From: Sphaerochaeta globosa str. Buddy
GTDB taxonomy: Bacteria > Spirochaetota > Spirochaetia > Sphaerochaetales > Sphaerochaetaceae
NCBI RefSeq assembly: GCF_000190435.1
Contig: NC_015152.1
Coordinates: forward strand, 688,458 to 752,457
Length of the DNA: 64,000 bases
Direction: 5' to 3'
The position numbers and the translations under genes are program-made. Below the pieces are notes generated by a model. The model saw only the letters and a list, made by a program, of their open reading frames with translations, was not told the DNA's origin and made no database searches. Below, piece by piece: positions 1 through 7,358 of the stretch; position 1 is the stretch's first letter, and each line of letters starts with the position of its first letter.

Positions 1-330
1 ATCCAATGCTACAAGCTTGTTTCCAAGGACTGCATTGATGTTGTCGGCGATACTGAGGTTCAGAGCCTTAAGCAGGGAAACGCCGGCTGTAGTAAGCACT
101 TTTGCAGCGTTCTCTCCCAAACGGAAGGTGATGAGGGTGGTGATATTGGCGTCTACCAAGTCCTGGGCGGCTTGTATGCCGGCTCCACCGGGGCTTTGTG
201 CTGCCTCATTCACGATGAAAATACTTTTTTGGGTTTCTGTATCGAACACACAATAATAGGGCGCTCTGCCAAATGAGACACATAGTGGACTATCCAATTT
301 CTGTTCTTCTGCCGGTACTGCTACAATCAT
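1..330 (-). CDS. NifX/NifB-type dinitrogenase iron-molybdenum cofactor domain protein (C-terminus cut by window edge)
   Basis: The reading frame is open from an ATG at 330 to the left edge (110 codons), so the C-terminus is missing. The protein starts MIVAVPAEEQKLDSP and contains the fold-typical stretch SPGGAGIQAAQDLVD followed by ITTLITFRLGENAAKVL, which fits the small dinitrogenase Fe-Mo cofactor (NifX/NafY/MTH1175-like) family. Outside nitrogen fixers such proteins are thought to bind metal clusters, but their role is mostly unknown. Its ATG overlaps the stop of the DUF134 gene (ATGA), so it is the third gene of an operon with the DUF5320 and DUF134 genes. No nif genes are visible, so a nitrogenase role is not supported. 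Confidence 0.75.
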   Translation of the reverse strand, partial: MIVAVPAEEQKLDSPLCVSFGRAPYYCVFDTETQKSIFIVNEAAQSPGGAGIQAAQDLVDANITTLITFRLGENAAKVLTTAGVSLLKALNLSIADNINAVLGNKLVALD

Positions 331-707
331 ATTTGATCTTCTCCTTCTGGGTTATTCATTCTCTGACGCCATCGGCAACCTCGTCCGCATCTGCCTAGGC
401 CTTGTCCGCTATGGTCGTGGAGGTGATACTCGCCTCCTTCAATAAGCAATGGTTTTCCATCCACCAAGGAAGCTGCCAGTTTTTTCCTTGCACTGTCATA
501 CATCCCCTGTACGGTGGTTCTGGCTACCTCCATCTGTTCGGAACATTCTTGTTGCGTCATTCCCTCGTGGTCGATGAGTCGGATGGTCTCATATTCATCT
601 ACGGTCATGATTACTGGTTGTTCTTCCTCCAGAGGTGACCCAAGTGGTCCGAACTTGGAATTTGGGGGAAGTGAACACACACTTCGCCATTTACGGGGTC
701 TACTCAT
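327..707 (-). CDS. DUF134 (UPF0251) family putative DNA-binding protein
   Basis: This 126-aa protein starts MSRPRKWRSVC. It has a conserved acidic stretch (VIMTVDEYETIRLIDHEG) and then a helix-turn-helix-like segment (MTQQECSEQMEVARTTVQGM, about residues 50-69), the layout of the DUF134 family, whose members are predicted sigma-region-4-like DNA binders. The C-terminus is rich in Gly, Cys and His (HLHDHSGQGLGRCGRGCRWRQ), which could bind metal. It overlaps both neighbours by ATGA junctions. It is the only regulator-like gene in the operon, and the operon is preceded by two palindromic sites at 974-1035, so autoregulation is the natural inference. The direct ligand is unknown. Confidence 0.8.
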   Translation of the reverse strand: MSRPRKWRSVCSLPPNSKFGPLGSPLEEEQPVIMTVDEYETIRLIDHEGMTQQECSEQMEVARTTVQGMYDSARKKLAASLVDGKPLLIEGGEYHLHDHSGQGLGRCGRGCRWRQRMNNPEGEDQI

Positions 708-949
708 ACCTTCTCCGACTGCCCAAGCAGTGAATCAACACGTTTCAGCTCTTCCTTAAGCAATTGTTTTCTCTCTGCGAGGGTAACAGGGGAGGCCGCA
801 GCTGCGTAGGGCCCATTTCCCCGACCGCATCCTCTGCCTAAGCGTCTTCCCATTCCATACCCAATTCCAGAGTAATTGGTGCAACTACCCATTCCTCTTC
901 CTGTCATCGGACCGACTCCAGCAGGACCTGTTCCATCTTTTCTTGGCAT
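704..949 (-). CDS. DUF5320-like small Gly/Met/Cys-rich protein
   Basis: The 81-aa protein starts MPRKDGTGPAGVGPMTGRGM and continues with glycine-rich, cysteine-containing sequence (GSCTNYSG, GRGCGRGNGPY), then a lysine- and leucine-rich helical tail (LAERKQLLKEELKRVDSLL). This is the pattern of the DUF5320 family, which typically sits beside NifX-like and DUF134 genes. No function is established. A strong ribosome binding site (AAGGAGG) lies 7 nt before the ATG, and this is the first gene of the trio. The tail looks like a short coiled coil. Confidence 0.7.
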   Translation of the reverse strand: MPRKDGTGPAGVGPMTGRGMGSCTNYSGIGYGMGRRLGRGCGRGNGPYAAAASPVTLAERKQLLKEELKRVDSLLGQSEKV

Positions 950-973
950 AGTGTGCCTCCTTGTACTAAGTTT

Positions 974-1035
974 GTTATTGACATATGTCAGTAACTATCT
1001 ATACACTAGGCATGTTTCCGACATATGTCAATAAC
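974..1035 (-). promoter_or_regulatory. Pair of palindromic operators upstream of the DUF5320-DUF134-NifX operon
   Basis: Two near-identical 22-bp palindromes lie at 974-995 and 1014-1035. Both have the core GACATATGTC flanked by GTTA/TAAC-type arms. Their centres are 40 bp apart, close to four helical turns, so two dimers would sit on the same face of the DNA. On the minus strand the distal site contains TTGACA, a perfect -35 hexamer, so bound protein would block the operon promoter. Inference: these are the binding sites of the DUF134 protein. Confidence 0.6.
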
Positions 1036-1108
1036 TAAATAAAAAATAGTTTCTTTTTTTTGAATCGGGAAGCCAATACCGCAAGAAGTAGGGAATGCAT
1101 GCAAGGGT

Positions 1109-1276
1109 ATGACTTGGAAAGCTGTTGTACAGCAGGCTCGGCTGCAGCACACCCGTGAGGAAGTGAAAGGTCTGAGTATTTCCGACCTTGTCCGTCAATC
1201 AAGGTTTGAGCGTATCGAAAATGAATTTACTCTCCAATTCTATAAAAAAAACTGGATGGACATATCAGCCGATTGA
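1109..1276 (+). CDS. Possible 55-aa small protein or gene remnant
   Basis: An ATG-started frame encodes a 55-residue basic, helical-looking peptide beginning MTWKAVVQQARLQHTREEVK and ending KKNWMDISAD. The frame stays open for at least ten codons upstream of the ATG, so it may be the 3' end of a decayed gene rather than an intact small gene. I do not recognise the family. A weak purine stretch (GCAAGGG) directly precedes the ATG. It lies in the 413-bp gap between the DUF5320 gene and the next gene. Apart from the operators and this frame I see nothing else in the gap. Confidence 0.3.
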   Translation: MTWKAVVQQARLQHTREEVKGLSISDLVRQSRFERIENEFTLQFYKKNWMDISAD

Positions 1277-1362
1277 AGTGGTCAATGGCGGTATCGGATA
1301 GGTGATTCTCCTGACTTCATGTTGGCCATCCCAAGGATGTATTTACGTAGTCGCTGCAACAC

Positions 1363-2040
1363 TCATCGGACCTGGCTGTTGTATGAATCGGCAATCCTTG
1401 GCAGATACTGATCATGATTGACAAACAACTGACGTACCAACATACCCAAGCCTGCAATATTGACACCAAGACCGGCCACCCCTGTCCAAGCTGCCCAGGT
1501 TGGCGTTGTAGGAGGATCAACGCCGTCATTCATGAGAAAGAGTGGGGTGAGCATCATGCCCAAGCCGGCAAGTTCTGTAAGCAGTCCGGCTTGCATCCAG
1601 GCACTTTGCTTCTTCATCCCTCGTTCCAGTTCAGCAATTAGTTTGGAAGTCTGCTCATCCAAGTCTTGCGTCCTGAGTAGGTCAAAGAACTGCAAAACCT
1701 CGCTTTCCCTTCCCCAGCCGGTTTCCATGGTATAGGTTTGACCCTTGTAGGTATACCGTGGTGAAACCTCATAGGCTCCACCTTTTTGTCTTGGATGGTA
1801 GACGATTCTATTCCAATCGACGGCAATGAGACTCTCTCCATCGATGTTGGTTCGTGTAACCAGGATTTCATCGGGTGGATAGACAATCTGATTGCCCTTC
1901 AGGTCCTCGAACAGCAAAGGCTTGCCAGCCTCGTACGAAATAAGTGTACCGATCCGCATCGAGCCATCGACGAGCACAACAAGGTCGCTTGCCCACAAGG
2001 CTGAAAGAGAGAGCAATGCACAGAGTAGGATTCGTTTCAT
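1363..2040 (-). CDS. Secreted or membrane-anchored protein of unknown function
   Basis: This 225-aa protein has a clear N-terminal signal sequence (MKRILLCALLSLSALWA, cleavage plausible near residue 17-18). A beta-rich stretch follows that resembles small periplasmic domains (LVDGSMRIGTLISYEAGKP). The C-terminal half holds two hydrophobic segments (about residues 150-170 and 183-205), so the protein may be anchored in the inner membrane. I do not recognise a family. It follows purA on the same strand, but a hairpin at 2062-2087 separates them. AAGG lies 8 nt before the ATG. Confidence 0.6.
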   Translation of the reverse strand: MKRILLCALLSLSALWASDLVVLVDGSMRIGTLISYEAGKPLLFEDLKGNQIVYPPDEILVTRTNIDGESLIAVDWNRIVYHPRQKGGAYEVSPRYTYKGQTYTMETGWGRESEVLQFFDLLRTQDLDEQTSKLIAELERGMKKQSAWMQAGLLTELAGLGMMLTPLFLMNDGVDPPTTPTWAAWTGVAGLGVNIAGLGMLVRQLFVNHDQYLPRIADSYNSQVR

Positions 2041-2061
2041 ACAGGTGCCTTCTTATTGAAA

Positions 2062-2087
2062 GAGGCCCACCGTCTTCGGCAGGCCTC
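2062..2087 (-). terminator. Hairpin after purA (likely intrinsic terminator)
   Basis: Read on the minus strand, GAGGCCTGCCG pairs with CGGTGGGCCTC around an AAGA loop, giving 11 pairs including two G-U wobbles. The T-run after it is short (TTTC), so termination may be partial. It sits 19 nt downstream of the purA stop and before the unknown secreted-protein gene. Confidence 0.55.
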
Positions 2088-2105
2088 ATTTGTGTGTTTG
2101 TAATG

Positions 2106-3377
2106 TTAGAGAATGATGATCTGGTCTCGCTCGGGACCAACCGAGATGTACTTGATCGGACATCCGACCAGCTCTCCGAGGCGCTTGCAATACTGCTGGG
2201 CTTTCGGTGGCAGGTCTTCCCACTTCCTTGCTTCGGTGGTGGGCGACATCCAACCCTCGAACTCCTCATAAATCGGTTCGGCTATTTCCTGGAGGGCTGT
2301 CTCCGGCAGATAGGTTATGACCTCACCATTGACCCGATAGGCAGTACAGACCTTGATCTTCTCAAACGTATCGAGAATATCAAGCTTGGTAAGGGCGAGG
2401 GCGGTGAAGCCGTTGATCCAGCAGGAGAAGTCGGCAGCAACGGCATCGAACCAACCGCAGCGGCGGGGACGACCGGTAGTGGCTCCATACTCGCCACCGA
2501 TGGCCCTAAGCTTTTCTGCAGTCTCATCCAAAAGTTCGGTCATGAAAGGACCCCCGCCTACGCTGGTTGAGTAGACCTTCGTCACTCCGATGACTTCATC
2601 GATGCGTCCAGGGCCCAAACCACTTCCCACTGCCGCCCCACCGCTGGTAGGACTGCTGCTGGTAGTGTAGGGGTAGATACCCCAGTCGAGATCACGCATG
2701 ACACCCAGCTGGCCTTCCAACAGAATGCTCTTGTTTTCCTCGTACGACTGGCGGACAACCGGCAGGCTGTCGATGATCATATGGCCGAATCGGGCCTTCC
2801 ACTTTGCGCAGAGATCCATCAATTCGTCGACTGTATACTCGGGAAGTCCGAAATAGGAGAGTTCACGGTTTTTTTGGGGAAGTGCCATCTCAATGCGATT
2901 GCGCAGTCGGTCAAAGTCCAATAGGTCGGCGGCACGGATACCCGAGCGGGTTGCCTTGTCGCTGTAACAGGGACCGATGCCGCGCTTGGTGGTCCCGATT
3001 TGCATCTTCTGGCTCTTTGACCCTTCCTGCGCTCCATCGAGGGCACGGTGGTAGGGCATAATCAGGTGCGCTCGCACATCAATGAAGAGGTTGTTCACCT
3101 CCACTCCCTTTGCAGCAATGGAATCAAGCTCTTCGGCCATGGTCTCAAAGTTGACCACGGTTCCAGCTCCGACGATGTTCATCGTCTCTGGATTGAAAAT
3201 CCCCGAGGGAATGATATGCAAGGCAAACTTGCCCATGTCGTTGATAACCGTGTGGCCGGCATTGTCGCCGCCCTGAAAACGGATTACCAAATCGGAATGG
3301 ACCGCCAAGTAGTCAACGATGCGACCCTTTCCTTCATCGCCCCATTGGGCTCCAACAATCGAAGTAACATTGCTCAT
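2106..3377 (-). CDS. purA: Adenylosuccinate synthetase
   Basis: PurA (423 aa) joins IMP and aspartate using GTP to make adenylosuccinate, the first committed step to AMP, in the cytoplasm. The N-terminal GTP-binding loop GAQWGDEGKG (residues 9-18, with the catalytic Asp14), the NAGHTV stretch with the catalytic His near residue 42, and the IMP/GTP-site motif TTGRPRRCGWFD are all present. The length matches the family. Its ATG shares one base with the stop of the upstream phosphoribosyltransferase gene, so the two are translationally coupled. The set hpt, phosphoribosyltransferase and purA channels salvaged bases to AMP. Confidence 0.96.
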   Translation of the reverse strand: MSNVTSIVGAQWGDEGKGRIVDYLAVHSDLVIRFQGGDNAGHTVINDMGKFALHIIPSGIFNPETMNIVGAGTVVNFETMAEELDSIAAKGVEVNNLFIDVRAHLIMPYHRALDGAQEGSKSQKMQIGTTKRGIGPCYSDKATRSGIRAADLLDFDRLRNRIEMALPQKNRELSYFGLPEYTVDELMDLCAKWKARFGHMIIDSLPVVRQSYEENKSILLEGQLGVMRDLDWGIYPYTTSSSPTSGGAAVGSGLGPGRIDEVIGVTKVYSTSVGGGPFMTELLDETAEKLRAIGGEYGATTGRPRRCGWFDAVAADFSCWINGFTALALTKLDILDTFEKIKVCTAYRVNGEVITYLPETALQEIAEPIYEEFEGWMSPTTEARKWEDLPPKAQQYCKRLGELVGCPIKYISVGPERDQIIIL

Positions 3378-3934
3378 CAGTACAGCTCCTTGCCTTCTTT
3401 GGCCAGTGCATCCAGCATCTGTGCCTCTTTTGCGGTGTGGTCCTCAATATCCTCGGCATCCCAGGGATACTTGATCCACAGGTCAGCAAGCTCCATGCCT
3501 GCAAAATACCGCTTAATCTCCACAGGGAATTCCACGTCCTTGGCCTTGAGCTTGTTATGCAAAACCAGTACGGCAATCTCCTCGGGGTTGAACTTCAAAA
3601 GCTCACCGACACAATAGGCCAGCGTCGCACGGGTATCGTCGACTTCGTCGATCAACAGTACTTTCTTGCCTACAAGCTGGGACTGTACTTCGTCGATCCA
3701 CTGGATTTTGGTAGGGTGGTCCTTATGCTTCTTGTCGATGCCGTAATACGAGATACCCACAGCATAAATCGGGCGGTTGATGAAGGTCTTCATAATCCTT
3801 GCGGGAATGAAACCGCCGCTTCCGATTGCAACGATTACATCGGGGTCATATCCGGACTCAAGCAACTCCAAGGAGAGCTTTTTGACCAGCTTGTGAACTG
3901 AATTGTAACTGACGTAGAATTTTTTATCGTCCAT
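3377..3934 (-). CDS. Phosphoribosyltransferase domain protein (purine PRT-like, substrate unknown)
   Basis: The chosen start (MDDKKFYVSY, 185 aa) has an excellent ribosome binding site (GAGGAG, 5 nt upstream). The longer open frame reaching into hpt lacks one. The PRPP-binding loop VLLIDEVDDTRATL is at about residues 92-105, and VIVAIGSGGFIPARIM (33-48) forms the pyrophosphate loop. This pattern resembles the COG2236-type xanthine/guanine phosphoribosyltransferases found in archaea and some bacteria. It sits 10 bp after hpt and overlaps purA by one base. A second purine base (guanine or xanthine) complementing Hpt is plausible, but specificity cannot be read from the sequence. Confidence 0.85.
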   Translation of the reverse strand: MDDKKFYVSYNSVHKLVKKLSLELLESGYDPDVIVAIGSGGFIPARIMKTFINRPIYAVGISYYGIDKKHKDHPTKIQWIDEVQSQLVGKKVLLIDEVDDTRATLAYCVGELLKFNPEEIAVLVLHNKLKAKDVEFPVEIKRYFAGMELADLWIKYPWDAEDIEDHTAKEAQMLDALAKEGKELY

Positions 3935-3944
3935 CTCTTGCTCC

Positions 3945-4502
3945 TCAGGCTTGCGGATACATCTCAGCGATGTAGGGAAGGGTTCTATGTTTTTCATTAT
4001 AATCCAGACCGTATCCCACAACCCATACATCGGGAATGGTGAAACCGATATAATCGATGTCCACCGGTACAATGTGGCGGTCGGGCTTATCCAAGAGTAC
4101 TGCAGTGCGTACTGATTTGGGATTGCGGGTCTTGAAGTTGCGGATCAGGTAGTCGAGGGTGTTGCCGCTGTCCAGGATATCCTCGACGATCAGCACATGC
4201 TTGTCTTCCATGTTTTCCCGGGTGTCCATCAAGAGCCTGACATTACCGCTGTGGTCTCCCCGGTAGGAAGAAAGTGCGATGAAGTCGACGACATGCTCAA
4301 CATTCAGTCTTCGGGCGAGATCGGCAATGAAAATGAAGGAGCCCTTGAGCACTCCCACCAGAATCAGCTTGCCTTCACTATCCTTGTAATCGGCACTGAT
4401 TTGCCGGGCAAGCTCGTCAACCCTGCGGTTGATCGTGTCTGCATCGATGAGAACACGGGCGAGATCCTCTGTCAAAGCAGGGATCGCGAGGGAATCTTTC
4501 AT
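3945..4502 (-). CDS. hpt: Hypoxanthine phosphoribosyltransferase
   Basis: Hpt (185 aa) converts hypoxanthine (and usually guanine) plus PRPP to IMP or GMP. The diagnostic parts are LVGVLKGSFIFIADLARRL (about 48-66) and the PRPP-binding loop HVLIVEDILDSGNTL (102-116), followed by the base-recognition region VLLDKPDRH and the IGFTIPDVWVVGYGLDYNE segment that closes the active site. The size is typical. GAGGAGG lies 5 nt before the ATG. It is the first gene of a three-gene purine operon read from the promoter at 4557-4585. Confidence 0.95.
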   Translation of the reverse strand: MKDSLAIPALTEDLARVLIDADTINRRVDELARQISADYKDSEGKLILVGVLKGSFIFIADLARRLNVEHVVDFIALSSYRGDHSGNVRLLMDTRENMEDKHVLIVEDILDSGNTLDYLIRNFKTRNPKSVRTAVLLDKPDRHIVPVDIDYIGFTIPDVWVVGYGLDYNEKHRTLPYIAEMYPQA

Positions 4503-4556
4503 TGGGCCTCCTCAACGCAACAGATTGACTGTTGGAACATGTTCTGTATGCCTGTA

Positions 4557-4585
4557 GGAATATACGAAAAGAGGGACAGTGTCAA
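4557..4585 (-). promoter_or_regulatory. Sigma-70-type promoter for hpt operon
   Basis: On the minus strand a perfect TTGACA (4585-4580) is followed after 17 bp by TATTCC (4562-4557). The predicted start is about 48 nt before the hpt ATG. The -35 box and spacing are ideal, while the -10 box matches only 3 of 6 bases. Confidence 0.45.
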
Positions 4586-4634
4586 CGTTGGACGATTCGG
4601 CTAAAGCGTACCAGATATGAAGGATTTTTGCTAC

Positions 4635-4664
4635 TTGACCACACTCTTGCGGTAATACTACACT
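4635..4664 (+). promoter_or_regulatory. Putative promoter for the flavoredoxin-like gene
   Basis: TTGACC (4635-4640) and TACACT (4659-4664) are separated by 18 bp. They lie just upstream of an AAGGAGG ribosome binding site that precedes the ATG at 4690. The 5' leader would be only about 20 nt. Confidence 0.4.
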
Positions 4665-4689
4665 GAAAGCAGAGAAAAGGAGGCCCATC

Positions 4690-5205
4690 ATGTATGTTGA
4701 TGTTCCTATCGAACTGCTGCAAATGAATCCCTTTACAGCTATCGGAAATGACGGTTTTCTCATTACTGCGGGAAATTCTGAGAAATTCAATACCATGACA
4801 GCCTCATGGGGTTCCATGGGCGTGCTGTGGGGCAGGAACATCCTCACCCTGTATGTGAGAGGTAGCCGGTACACCCACCAGTTTCTCGAGCAAGGCGAGG
4901 GCTTTACCGTCTCCTTCTTCCCACCGGATATGAAGGATCGACTTCTTTGGTGCGGACAGCACAGCGGACGGGACCACGATAAAATCACCGAGACGGGTTT
5001 GACAGTCAGCAGCTTGGTCGGGCCTGATGGGAGCGAACGTGTAACCTTCAACCAGGCTTCGTTGGTTTTCTCTTGTACGAAAGCTGCCGCTTTACCGCTT
5101 GCCAAGGAAGCATTTCTGCTTCCAAAAATTGATTCGTTCTACCAGGACGGTGACTTCCATACGATGTACATCGGATTTATTGACAGTATTCTTTCCAACC
5201 AATAG
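4690..5205 (+). CDS. Flavin reductase-like / flavoredoxin family protein
   Basis: This 171-aa cytoplasmic protein has the FMN-binding split-barrel pattern of the flavin-reductase-like family. After an N-terminal segment, the motif GNSEKFNTMTASWGSMGVLW (about 29-48) forms the flavin phosphate site. It is followed by LTLYVRGSRYTHQFLEQGEGFTV and the GRDHDKITETGL loop. Such proteins bind FMN tightly and pass electrons between donors such as ferredoxin and acceptors, or reduce free flavin. Partners cannot be told from context: the next gene, an E1 dehydrogenase, is 81 bp downstream behind a hairpin. AAGGAGG lies just upstream of the ATG. Confidence 0.85.
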   Translation: MYVDVPIELLQMNPFTAIGNDGFLITAGNSEKFNTMTASWGSMGVLWGRNILTLYVRGSRYTHQFLEQGEGFTVSFFPPDMKDRLLWCGQHSGRDHDKITETGLTVSSLVGPDGSERVTFNQASLVFSCTKAAALPLAKEAFLLPKIDSFYQDGDFHTMYIGFIDSILSNQ

Positions 5206-5253
5206 GATGGAAAAAATACCAGAGCCGGCCACGAACCTGGGATGGCTTGAAAA

Positions 5254-5280
5254 GGCAGGACTGCATATCCTGCCGGGGAG
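5254..5280 (+). promoter_or_regulatory. Hairpin abutting the ribosome binding site of the E1 gene
   Basis: GGCAGGA (5254-5260) pairs perfectly with TCCTGCC (5268-5274) around a 7-nt loop. The Shine-Dalgarno GGGGAG (5275-5280) starts at the next base. There is no T-run, so it is not an ordinary terminator. It could modulate translation initiation or mRNA processing between the two genes. Confidence 0.4.
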
Positions 5281-5285
5281 CATAC

Positions 5286-7262
5286 ATGGACTTTTCAAAA
5301 GAACAGGCGCAGTCTGCGCTCTCGATAATGGTGCGTTCACGCCATTTCGAGGAGTGTATCGATGATTTCTTCAAACGCAAAGAGATGCATGGGACAACCC
5401 ATCTGTCCATCGGACAGGAGGCGTGCCAAGCCGGGCTTGCACTGGCACTCGATCAGGGTGATTGGATAGTTCCCACCCATCGCTGTCACGGACATACCAT
5501 TGCTAGGGGAACCAACGAACGGAAGATGTTCAGCGAAATGTTCGGCTCCGCCGATGGCATCTGCAAAGGCCTTGGAGGCTCCATGCACATGACCGATGTG
5601 CAGACCTGGAATGCCGGTTCCTCTGCAGTGGTCGGCAGCGGGGTGAATTTGGCGGCAGGCCTCGCCTTTGCCTTGAAAATGCAGGAAAGCCAAGCTATCA
5701 GCGTTGCAATTTTCGGTGACGGTGCAACCAGCCGCGGTTCGGTGCATGAGAGCATGAATCTTGCCTCGGTCTGGTCTCTTCCCATCCTTTTCTTCTGTGA
5801 GAACAATAATTACGGTATGAGCGCGGCGGCCAGCAGGATGATTTCCACTTCCTCCATTGCAAGCCGTGCAGATTCCTATTCCATCAGCCATGCTACGGTG
5901 GACGGCAATGATGTCCAGGCAGTCTATAGAGCTGCATCCGAGGCGGTGGCATACATCCGGTCTACCGGAAAACCCTATTTCTTGGAAGTGAAAACCTATC
6001 GGTGTTGCGGGCATTCCAAAAGTGACCCCTGCCTCTATCGCAGCCGGGACGAAGAGGCTGCATGGAGTGAACGCGATCCCATTTTCCTCTTTTCCCGTAC
6101 CATGGTCGAAAGCGGCCTCTTCACCGAGGAAGAAGTGTCTCGCCTCATTTTGGAAGCACGCAAGCACATCGACGAGGCTGCCATGGACGCCGTGGCGATT
6201 CGCGACCAGCGTATCGGTCTTGAACAGGCGATGGAATATCTCTTTGCTGACGAGGAAGAAGAGGTGTACAAGGTTTGCCAATCAACAACCAGAATGAGCT
6301 ACCGCGAAGCGATACGGCAGGCATTGGACGAGGAAATGAGTCGTGACCAGGCAGTGCACCTCATCGGTGAGGATATCGGCTTATATGGAGGTTGTTTCAA
6401 GGTCACCGGAGACCTCTATGCAAAACATACCTCCCAAATGCACGAAACCCCGGTGAGTGAGGAAGCCTTCACCGGACTTGCCGTCGGTTCTTCCTTGCTG
6501 GGATTGAGACCGGTAGTCGAAATCATGTATGGAGACTTTTCCACCCTTGCCAGTGATCCGATCATCAACCATGCCGCCAAAATTCGCTTCATGAGTGCAG
6601 GTCAGCTCTCGTGTCCGATGGTGCTTCGCTCCCCGATAGGAAGCGGAACCGGTCACGGAGCACAGCATACCCAGTGCTTGGAGGCAATGTTTGCCAACGT
6701 TCCCGGCCTGATCATTGTGGCTCCTTCGTGTCCGGGCGATGCGAAAGCGTTACTCAAGACCGCCATCCGCAGCAACAACCCGGTGCTCTATTTTGAACAC
6801 AAGCATCTGTACAACAACCTTGGACCGGTTGGGGATGAGCAGTACCTGCTGCCGATCGGCAAGGCCATCACCAAGAAGAGGGGAAAGGATGTAACCATCG
6901 TTTCTTACAGCCACGCGGTGACCACCTGCCTTGAAGCTGCCGCTACCTTGAGTCTTCAGGACGAAATTGAAGCCGAGGTCATCGATCTAGCCACCCTCAA
7001 GCCGATGGATACGCAGACGATTCTGCGATCTGTAAAGAAAACAGGTCGTCTTTTGGTGGTGCATGACAGCCCTGAGTACGGCGGCTACGGCGCAGAGGTC
7101 ATAGCCTGTGTAACCAGTGACAGTGATGCTTTGGCCAGCTTGCAGGCGACTCCCAGGCGCCTATGCGGCAAGGAGAGCCCGATACCCTTTGCTCCTGAAC
7201 TGGAGCTGGAAGTAATTCCTTCCAAGGAAGCGGTTGTGCAAGCGGTTCGTTTACTTTTCTAA
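5286..7262 (+). CDS. Thiamine-diphosphate 2-oxoacid dehydrogenase E1, fused alpha and beta subunits
   Basis: The start MDFSKEQAQ is chosen for its GGGGAG site 5 nt upstream (658 aa). Residues about 1-320 are an E1-alpha domain with the thiamine-diphosphate/Mg motif GDGATSRGSVHE through CENNNYGMS. Residues about 335-658 are an E1-beta domain (EDIGLYGG, ETPVSEEAFTGLAVG, VVEIMYGDFS, GTGHGAQHTQ). The enzyme decarboxylates a 2-oxoacid (pyruvate, branched-chain) or cleaves acetoin and passes the acyl group to a lipoylated E2. Most bacteria encode the two chains separately; here they are one polypeptide. No E2 or E3 gene lies nearby, so its lipoyl partner is elsewhere or it serves a special acyl acceptor. 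The substrate is not determinable. Confidence 0.88.
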   Translation: MDFSKEQAQSALSIMVRSRHFEECIDDFFKRKEMHGTTHLSIGQEACQAGLALALDQGDWIVPTHRCHGHTIARGTNERKMFSEMFGSADGICKGLGGSMHMTDVQTWNAGSSAVVGSGVNLAAGLAFALKMQESQAISVAIFGDGATSRGSVHESMNLASVWSLPILFFCENNNYGMSAAASRMISTSSIASRADSYSISHATVDGNDVQAVYRAASEAVAYIRSTGKPYFLEVKTYRCCGHSKSDPCLYRSRDEEAAWSERDPIFLFSRTMVESGLFTEEEVSRLILEARKHIDEAAMDAVAIRDQRIGLEQAMEYLFADEEEEVYKVCQSTTRMSYREAIRQALDEEMSRDQAVHLIGEDIGLYGGCFKVTGDLYAKHTSQMHETPVSEEAFTGLAVGSSLLGLRPVVEIMYGDFSTLASDPIINHAAKIRFMSAGQLSCPMVLRSPIGSGTGHGAQHTQCLEAMFANVPGLIIVAPSCPGDAKALLKTAIRSNNPVLYFEHKHLYNNLGPVGDEQYLLPIGKAITKKRGKDVTIVSYSHAVTTCLEAAATLSLQDEIEAEVIDLATLKPMDTQTILRSVKKTGRLLVVHDSPEYGGYGAEVIACVTSDSDALASLQATPRRLCGKESPIPFAPELELEVIPSKEAVVQAVRLLF

Positions 7263-7296
7263 GCTGGATAGCCTTTCCTTTTTTTCCTGTAGACGC

Positions 7297-7335
7297 TAGA
7301 ATACAACTCACTTGCGCCGCAGAACTTTGCGGCGC
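7297..7335 (+). promoter_or_regulatory. pheST leader: -10 box and strong 5' stem-loop
   Basis: TAGAAT (7297-7302) is a good -10 hexamer; the -35 is weak. Transcription would start near 7309. The first bases of the mRNA then fold into a perfect GC-rich hairpin: GCGCCGCA (7314-7321), loop GAACTT, TGCGGCGC (7328-7335). No T-run follows, so this is not a terminator. A 5'-terminal stem of this kind usually stabilises mRNA, or could be a binding site for translational feedback. Confidence 0.4.
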
Positions 7336-7358
7336 GTATCTATAGGAGTGAGAACAGC

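Noticed and set aside
1-330. Nitrogenase cofactor assembly gene cluster
   Set aside because: Only a generic NifX/NifB-like domain is present, with DUF134 and DUF5320 neighbours and no nif structural or assembly genes.
5337-6281. 314-aa minus-strand frame over the E1 gene
   Set aside because: It is antisense to a clearly recognised enzyme with intact motifs; the composition is a codon-bias artefact.
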